Shown piece by piece: positions 57,426-64,000 of a DNA stretch of 64,000 nucleotides. Made by a program: the position numbers and the translations under genes. How positions within the stretch are numbered: position 1 is the stretch's first letter; each line of letters starts with the position of its first letter. The notes below the pieces were generated by a model, which worked only from the letters and a program-made list of their open reading frames with translations, did not search any database and was not told where the DNA came from. This DNA comes from Dallia pectoralis (Eukaryota > Chordata > Actinopteri > Esociformes > Umbridae): positions 5,504,815-5,568,814 of the forward strand of contig CM055748.1 of the NCBI GenBank assembly GCA_029465975.1. The letters are read 5' to 3'.

Positions 57426-58015
57426 GGAGGAGTGGAGTGAGGGAGACTAGTGGTGAGAAGAGAGGAGTGGAGTGAGAGAGACTAGTGGTGAAAAGAGAGG
57501 AGTGAGAGAGACTAGTGGTGAAAAGAGAGGAGTGAGGGAGACTAGTGGTGAAAAGAGAGCAGTGGAGTGAGACTAGTGGTGAGAAGAGAGGAGTGGAGTG
57601 AGAGAGACTAGTGGTGAAAAGAGAGGAGTGAGGGAGACTAGTGGTGAAAAGAGAGCAGTGGAGTGAGACTAGTGGTGAAAACAGAGGAGTGGAGTGAGGG
57701 AGACTAGTGGTGAAAAGAGTGGAGTGAGGGAGACTAGTGGTGAAAAGAGTGGAGTGAGACTAGTGGTTAGAAGAGAGGAGTGAGGGAGACTAGTGGTGAA
57801 GAGAGGAGTGAGGGAGACTAGTGGGGAAGAGAGGAGTGAGGGAGACTAGTGGTGAAAAGAGGGAAGTGAGGGAGACTAGTGGTGAAAAGAGAGGAGTTGA
57901 GTGAGACTAGTGGTGAAGAGAGGAGTGGAGTGAGGGAGACTAGTGGTGAAAAGAGAGGAGTGAGGGAGATTAGTGGTGAAAAGAGAGGAGTGAGGGAGAC
58001 TAGTGGTGAAAAGAG
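57426..58015. repeat. GAGTGAGGGAGACTAGTGGTG minisatellite, ~590 bp
   Basis: About 18 units of a 26-40-bp repeat whose core is 'gagactagtggtgaaaagag', joined by 'aggagtg', 'gagtgagg' or 'cagtggagtga' linkers of variable length. Every unit keeps 'actagtgg' or a one-base variant of it. The plus strand is almost purely purine apart from the ACTAGT word. Long frames across it on either strand (e.g. SGE-RGVRET-type on plus) are by-products of the unit. Confidence 0.95.
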
Positions 58016-59443
58016 CCTTGAGTTTGCAGCACTCGTGCCTGGGCCTCGGCAGCAGAAGAGCATGTACTTCAATCAATAGCACTTTACCATGGAGAGCAAA
58101 TCAATGAAACTACGAGAGTAATGGAATGCTTGTGAGTGGGGGGGGTATGTAGACAGGGAAGAAAATGTAAATGATCGCAGACATAGAGAGGAATTGGAAA
58201 GGGGGGGGTGCAAAACAGAGTGAAGAAGAAAAGAGGAATTAGAAAGTCTCAAAGAAGTGATGAGATGCATCCAGAATACACAATATGCCAGCAGTTTATG
58301 ACGGGTCTCTCAGTTTTTCTTCTAACAACCGATATGAAGAAGGGAACCAAGAGGACGGTGGAAGCACCCTCGTGGAGATTGAAGGCCCAGCTGTTAGTTT
58401 GGTGAAGTACCTCAGATTCCACGGGGAAATCATCTCCCACGGTCTCAGTGGGGGGTTGGGGGTGAGGCCGCGATCGCCGAGAATTCCCACCAGGGGATTT
58501 ACGAGTTGCGGCGTCGGAAAAAAGAAGCCAACTCCCAGTCAATCCTAATCGGGCCTTATGCATCAAAATGCACTTCCTAGCCTATTCCATCACTACAAGG
58601 TCTGGGTCTGCTTTAGGGGGGTAATCTGCAATATATTTTGCGGTCCACAGGAAGGACTCACTGGCTGCCGATTGACCTGAATCCTGGTCCCTAAACGGCT
58701 TCATGGCAATAAGGTGTGCGGCATGATCTGTCGAGTGCCTTCCAGTATAGACTGGATCGAGGGTGTGCACGTCTAGACGAGAAATAATATGGACAGGAAG
58801 TGTTCGGATGTTGAGTTAATCCAAATTGAATATTACGTGAGGAATAAAGCCCTTGTATCAAATAGTTCTTTGAAAACCACGGCTTTTTTTCAAAGCCTAT
58901 GTAGCGGGATCAAATTAAAACACAACTCGTCAAAGAAATCTTCAAATCCCGTACGTCTCTTAACACCAGAAAATGGATGAAAATACATTGCACATGTTCT
59001 GTTTTACAATGCAAATGTAATTCACTGAACAATCAGAACTCTAATCTCACTCAACTCTCAAAAACTGGTTTATCTTCTTACTTCGAAAGATCTCATTAGC
59101 GAAGTTGTTAACACATGAGGAAGATGGCACAGCTGCCAGGCTGCAAGTCTTGCCAGCTTCAGTAATTAGCTTCCATATAACCAACACACCCAGAACAGAG
59201 ACTGACAGTGACAAACAACATTGTAGCTGAGTGAGATGCGGAGCAAATCCCATCAAAATATCCAGCAAAAAATTAGGTGAGAGCAGTGTTAGAATTTGCA
59301 GTTCTAAGGGATATGGCAAGTCGTTAAGCAATATAAACACAAATAAAGAATCTTTGTCATCTCCAAGGAAAGCTGAAGCTTTAGAGATACGTACAATATA
59401 GCTAGCTAACTAGTCAGAATAACTTGTCATCCTTCCATCAGTT
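58016..59443. other. Unassigned stretch
   Basis: 58,285-58,570 is open in several frames on both strands (87 codons plus, 105 codons minus) and is less repetitive than its surroundings, but I recognise no domain. The minus-strand 62-codon frame at 58,582-58,770 is also of unknown nature. Confidence 0.4.
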
Positions 59444-59575
59444 CAGGGTCGACCCGCCACATTGGTATAGGCAAATTCTAGGAGCGCTAAACAAGTAAAA
59501 GAATATAAATTGTTTGCATGGGGGGCACCAGATAAAAACTTCCCTAGGGCCCCATATTGGTCAGGGCCGGCCCTG
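59444..59575. mobile_element. hAT-like MITE, 132 bp
   Basis: The left end 'cagggtcgacccgcc' and the right end, reverse-complemented, CAGGGCCGGCCCTGACC, share CAGGG(T/C)CG(A/G)CCC. Inner words 'cacattggt' and 'atattggt' add to the symmetry. The CAGGGCCGGCCC terminus is one I associate with hAT-type MITEs. The flanking 8-mers (catcagtt / catttttt) match at only 5 of 8 positions, so the target duplication is eroded or the boundary is off. Confidence 0.5.
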
Positions 59576-60591
59576 CATTTTTTCTTACAACCACATTTAA
59601 TGTAGTGGATTTGACTGTTTACCCTGTACAAACCTACCTTGCAGCATATCTTATATTATATTGAATCAGATTACAAAAAAATACTTCACCATGTAATTGT
59701 CTGACATTAGTGATCTTGTTGTGTGGCAGTGAGATGAAAGTTGCTGCTAAAGATCATAAAGCCAATGACTGTTTGAAGTTAAGACATTTTTTTTAATTCC
59801 TCTGTTTTATCCAAAAATAATCCTATACATGGTACAGGTAATACGTTTCAATCCACCGCAACCCTGTAGCCTACATGACAATACGACATCAAAATATATA
59901 TTTGACGTGACCATTGCAGAGAGTAGAAACTGCATCAGGGCAAAAGGCAACATAATTCATATGTAATTGCTTGATTTACTGGGAGCAACAAATGTCTCGG
60001 TGGACTGACAGGGATTAGTGTCTGGGATCAACGTAAACTAGAACAGAAAGGCATCTGTAGAATAAGAGGTCAATCTTTAGGTATACATTTTGTCTCCGTA
60101 TGTATTTGTATTAACTATGTTCCGGTTATTAAATGAAAAATCCGGGGTGGCTCATGAACTGTAGAGAATGTCATGATTTATCGTCGATTTTTATCCCACT
60201 CAAGTGTGTATAGCTTATGAGTTTTATGAAAGCAATTTCATCAAATAAAAGGGGTCTATGTACCAGTACAGGAACCGATGTCTAATTTGACAGTGGAAAA
60301 TGGCAAGACACCACATAGATTTAATTAACCAAACAGAATTCAAGTTCTCTTTTCTTATGGCCCTGAAAACCGAACAGCACTAGAGTTTTAATTAGATTTC
60401 CTTAGTGCTCTTTCTACTCACTAGTTCGGCCGAAACGAGGGGCTGTGTACGTGTCTGTGTGTACTTTTTGAGGCTGTTTACTTTTCCAGTCTCCTTTGCT
60501 TGTCATATACAATCATTTGAGAGGACATTGAGGTTGAAAGCAATATGGTGGGATTCTATCCTGTCCATTCAGTTATCTGTCATAAAGAAAC

Positions 60592-60630
<39 letters not shown>

Positions 60631-60816
60631 CAAAACACACCTAGAAGGCCTTCAAACCCCTCAAAACATTTTTATAGCACTAATATTTCAGTGTTGGTCG
60701 GGACAGTTACATTTAAGTATTAATTTTGTCTAGTGTTTACCTTGTGAATGTATTTTTCAATCATCGCATGGGATCACAGTGTTCTTGATTAATAGAAAGC
60801 CTTTTTTAATTATGTA
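59576..60816. other. Unassigned stretch
   Basis: AT-rich sequence without recognised coding region; a CA microsatellite lies at 60.6 kb. Confidence 0.45.
60596..60629. repeat. CA microsatellite
   Basis: Uninterrupted (AC)n of about 34 bases. Confidence 0.9.
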
Positions 60817-60862
60817 CAGAAGAAGTCCGGAGTTTACGTACACTGAGGTTGGAGACTGCATC
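60817..60862 (+). mobile_element. Tc1-like terminal inverted repeat, solo
   Basis: TA followed by 'cagaagaagtccggagttta' and 'cgtacactgaggttggag' closely matches the outer terminal repeat of the salmonid-type Tc1 family with 'GAAGT-GGAAGTTTAC-TACAC' ends. The inner repeat, transposase and opposite end are not found nearby, so only about 45 bp survives. Confidence 0.6.
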
Positions 60863-61203
60863 TGATGGCTGGTGATTGGCTAGCTATTGGCAATATTTAA
60901 AATATACTGCTATCTTGTTCCCTTGAAGCCCACCGGCTGATGTACTGTTCACTGTTTGACAGATTTGTGCTATGTATTAAGTCTTTCTTGAAATGGACCA
61001 GACAAAAGAAATGTATATGAAATAGTTTTAAAAGATCAATAATAGAATAGTTGGTTGCAGATGATGGACTGGGAGGTGATTTTGTAGAGTTCAGGTTTGA
61101 ATCTCATTATCATCATCATCAGCAGCCATGGTGTTTAAGCTGCTGTGGTGATGTCATTTCCCTTCAGGAGATCCTAGTAGGAATGGAAGAGACACTACAT
61201 TCT

Positions 61204-61655
61204 TGCACATGTATGTATGTATGTATGTCTGTATGTATGTATGTATGTACTGTATGTATGTATGTACTGTATGTACTGTATGTATGTATGTACTGTATGT
61301 ACTGTATGTATGTATGTACTGTATGTACTGTATGTATGTATGTATGTATGTATGTATGTATGTATGTATGTATGTACTGTATGTATGTATGTACTGTATG
61401 TACTGTATGTATGTATGTACTGTATGTACTGTATGTATGTATGTACTGTATGTACTGTATGTATGTATGTATGTATGTATGTATGTATGTATGTCTGTAT
61501 GTATGTATGTATGTACTGTATGTATGTATGTACTGTATGTACTGTATGTATGTATGTACTGTATGTACTGTATGTATGTATGTACTGTATGTACTGTATG
61601 TATGTATGTATGTATGTATGTATGTATGTACTGTATGTATGTATGTATGTACTGG
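61204..61655. repeat. ATGT tetranucleotide array with CTGT interruptions
   Basis: About 450 bp of (ATGT)n punctuated by ACTGT insertions that come in ordered patterns: 'atgtactgtatgtactgt' pairs separated by two to nine pure ATGT units. One CTGT variant ('gtctgtatg') recurs at about 61,227 and 61,493. The array is open in several frames on both strands (repeats of Met-Tyr-Val-Cys, or Thr-Tyr-Ile-His), giving frames up to 218 codons that are purely a product of the repeat. Confidence 0.95.
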
Positions 61656-61703
61656 TAGTTCAACAATACTATTCAAAGAGTGCATAGTATTTATTTTGTC
61701 ACC

Positions 61704-62060
61704 TTAAGGGTTGAGTTGCTGTTGCACCCTCTTCACAACATTGGTGGCATTGATAGTCAATGACAAGTCCTCTGCTATGTCCAGGAAGGAGGAACTTGCT
61801 GATTCCACTGTAGAGCTGTTAAAATGGTTTGGGGCATTCCCTCCTCCTTCCCTCCTCCATCCAAAAGTCAGCTCAATCATTTTCGTTTGTTTTGCTGACA
61901 CTCTAGGAGAGGTTGTTGTCCAGGCACCACAATGCCGGGCTTGTTTTCCTCCTGCCTGCAGACTGATTCCTTCTTGTTGGTTATGAGGCCTCGTGAGTGA
62001 GCCGGGAATAGAGCAGAGGACTGAGGACACAGCCGAGGGGGACCCCTGGTGCATTGTTAT
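61704..62060 (-). pseudogene. LINE RT fragment (B motif to fingers end)
   Basis: The 116-codon minus-strand frame begins with a degraded motif B region ('GSPSAVSSVLCSIPG', from G-A-P-Q-G-C-V-L-S-P-L-L-Y-S) and goes on to 'KQTKMIELTFGWRREGGGNA', the equivalent of the K-T-K-E-M-I-V-D-F-R-R segment. It ends 'NATNVVKRVQQQL', equivalent to the V-K-K-A-Q-Q-R-L segment seen at 12.8 kb. The catalytic YxDD box that should lie between the first two blocks is missing or unrecognisable. The frame is unbroken over 116 codons, an oddity for so diverged a copy. Confidence 0.7.
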
Positions 62061-62289
62061 TGAAGGGACGGCGTGTTTTTGCCACTCTTTTCAGTCTTAT
62101 GTACGTCTGCTGCAGCCTTGTGAACAACAATGGCAATGGATCTATTGTTGCAGTAGGAAAACAAACACAATCAGAGACGGGGACTTAAGTTGCACTTCAG
62201 CCGCACACACAGTGACTCCAGACTTGACTCGAGGCTCGTCCTCAAAAGACCTGTAATCTACCTGTGTATCATATAAGTAATACTTAACG

Positions 62290-62700
62290 TATCTCTCAGT
62301 TTCGTTATTGAAATCTGTCACGATTCCTAAACAATTTGAGGTCTTGGCCCTATGCCTACAACTGGGTATTAACTTGAGTATTATAATCATGGGAGTTTAC
62401 TGTCCTCCCTCTGCAAAGAAGTGTCCCCTAGTTGAACTCACTAATCTAATGGTCTCATTCGCCACCACTGACGACTTAATTGCAGAGGATTTTAACATTG
62501 ACTGGGAAAGTCATGAGTCTGTTTTGTGAATCTAAAGCAGTTAATTAAAAAGCAGACACGTCTATATCTTAAGGACCCCTCTAAATCTACCACTATAGGC
62601 CTCGTTTTTACAAACACCCCAGAGGAAAATGTTGCAAGTGGGGTGTTCGCATGAGATATATGCGTGATCACTCTCCTACGGTATGTATTATGCAGTGCAC
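62290..62700 (+). pseudogene. LINE APE-type endonuclease fragment
   Basis: Plus strand 62,308-62,529 gives 'KSVTIPKQFEVLALCLQLGI', 'GVYCPPSAKKCP' and 'LIAEDFNIDWES', the middle of an apurinic-type endonuclease as found at the N-terminus of L2/CR1-type LINE ORF2 (Y-R-P-P-S, then G-D-F-N-x-D-W). In G-D-F-N the Gly is replaced by Glu but the metal-binding Asp-Phe-Asn is kept. After a stop at 62,529 and a frameshift, 'LVFTNTPEENVASGVF' (62,600-62,645) follows, the usual I-F-T-N segment. The SDH box after it is lost. It nicks target DNA in living elements. Confidence 0.8.
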
Positions 62701-64000
62701 TTTTTTTTCTAGAAAGCTAGAATTCGAATAGCCACCCCAAAATAAATACGAACAAACGGCGAAGAAAGGCGACAAGCGGAACCCAAAAAAACACTCACCC
62801 TACTTAGCAACACCATTTGCCATCGCATTGTCCTGTGGCAGTGTTGATTGAGGAGAGGGAAGACAGGTGTGGGGGCTGATTGCCAATGACCAGCAGCTGG
62901 CACTTGCAGAGCTGCGTTTCAGGCAACTAGTTAAGGTGTCGCGCACACAGGAGTGGATGCTGATTAGCCATAGGTAGCAGCTGGTGCGTCTTGGTTTGCT
63001 AGCAAGACAATCAGGTAAGTGTTCTGATAAAGGGTGGTCGTTTGCATCTGTCAATCCGTAAAAAACTCAAAACACAGGAATTTATTTAAACAAAATCCTA
63101 ACAGGTCTCACGATATTGCGATCTAAAGGTAACATTTTTAAGTGACCGAAACGATAAAAGCAGGGTGCGGCAAGGTGCCCAGAGATCACCGGGGAATGTT
63201 ACGTAGGATCTTCTCTGTAGAAAAGAACACGTTGCTTTCAGTGGTTTTTGTGCTCCCCCGTTCAGATTACGCATAGACGTCCATCCCAGCTTGTGTTTCA
63301 GAGAATCTCTGTTCAGGAATTGGGTCATAACCGCTTAGCACTCTCCTACTGTTTAGATGTTATACTTGCATTCGGAGGAGAGGAGCTGAGAACAACATGG
63401 TTTATCATAAGCGCATTAAGGGACTGTCGGCAGTTAAACATCTAACCGCGGTTCAATAAACTTAGCGATGCCGTTCTGTTTCGTTCAGAGCGTCTCTCAT
63501 GACCCCATTTTCAAACCGGGGCGAACCCTTCGGGAAACATTCTCTTTCCGGGCTTTTCCTTTGCTTCTACTCCATGACTATGTAAGAGCAGGGGGTAAAT
63601 GAAGAGAGCAGTGTGTTTCCTGACTAAAGGACCTTGCTCCCCGCTGGTTCGATTCACTTTATATGAGGACATTACGGCTCGCAGGATAGTCCGCAGAGAC
63701 CTTAGCAGTGATTCTGACCTGCCTATGCATCTGTATTAAACTGTGTGCCGACATGCACACAAACACACACACACACACAAGCTGGCAGACACAGATTCAC
63801 ATAGTGTCTCCCTGCTGTTGTTACACTTAGAAATAAAGCAATTTCCCAGAGGCTACTGGGCTGATTCAGGATGACTCTGCTTTTTCTCTCCGTGGGCCGA
63901 CACATACACACGCTCACATTCAGACACACACACACACACGCTGCACTGAAAAGAAAAAGGGGTTTTCATTTTGACCCAGTTGGAGAATGATTTTTTTGTG
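62701..64000. other. Unassigned right end
   Basis: No coding region is supported. 62.75-63.0 kb has wording that loosely recalls gypsy leader sequence ('acaggtgtgggggctgattg'), without LTR proof. CA repeats lie at 63.76 and 63.92 kb. Confidence 0.4.
63756..63780. repeat. CA microsatellite
   Basis: (CA)n of about 22 bases; a second one of similar size lies at 63,922-63,940. Confidence 0.85.

Noticed and set aside
61075..61110. tRNA-like B box ('aggtttgaatctca')
   Set aside because: No A box at the right distance and no cloverleaf could be drawn.
61051..61707. 218-codon plus-strand frame and similar frames on both strands
   Set aside because: Almost the entire translation is Met-Tyr-Val-Cys or Thr-Tyr-Ile-His repeats from the ATGT array; the frames exist because the repeat lacks stops.

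Overview
The window looks like intergenic or deep intronic DNA from a bony fish. It holds no convincing host protein-coding gene, no tRNA or rRNA, no CRISPR array and no operon-like organisation. A fish, most likely in or near the salmonid/pike group (Protacanthopterygii), is inferred from the repeats: several Tc1-like DNA transposon families, teleost L2-type and L1-type LINEs, hAT-type elements, a Ty3/gypsy remnant, and many CA/TG microsatellites. The species call rests on my memory of repeat families and was not checked by a search.

Layout from left to right. 1-5.6 kb is AT-rich with little recognisable content. A Tc1-like fragment lies at 5.64-6.04 kb and a piggyBac-like end at 6.9 kb. A broken Ty3/gypsy pol is on the minus strand at 9.04-9.78 kb. 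A small hAT-like element is at 11.2 kb. A minus-strand LINE end at 12.1-12.9 kb abuts a Tc1-like copy at 12.94-13.65 kb. After a pyrimidine-rich stretch near 16 kb come three minus-strand LINE pieces at 17.15-21.39 kb. The last of these is a 5'-truncated L2-type element with a readable reverse transcriptase and a repeat-bearing 3' UTR.

21.4-35.5 kb is mostly unassigned, with a second piggyBac-like end (24.7 kb), a LINE fragment (25 kb), a 23-bp tandem array (25.5 kb), one exon-like open frame (27 kb) and Tc1 scraps (33 kb). At 35.5-37.1 kb a Tc1 fragment is followed by a 101-bp module present twice in direct orientation. At 42.6-44.3 kb a hAT element with a perfect 8-bp target duplication sits inside an older Tc1-like element. 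At 46.9-49.5 kb a Tc1-like 5' end is joined to a degenerate L1-type LINE. Three more Tc1-related pieces lie at 52.8-56.5 kb. The right end holds two minisatellites (51.3 and 57.4 kb), a large ATGT array (61.2 kb) and two LINE fragments (61.7-62.7 kb).

These elements do not act together. Almost every reading frame is broken, and the catalytic motifs I could place are mutated, deleted or stranded in short frames. The window is best read as a layered record of old transposon insertions plus several expanded tandem repeats. I found no previously undescribed functional system. The items most worth a second look are the duplicated 101-bp module, the nested hAT insertion, the higher-order minisatellite, the L2 3' UTR architecture and the exon-like open frame.
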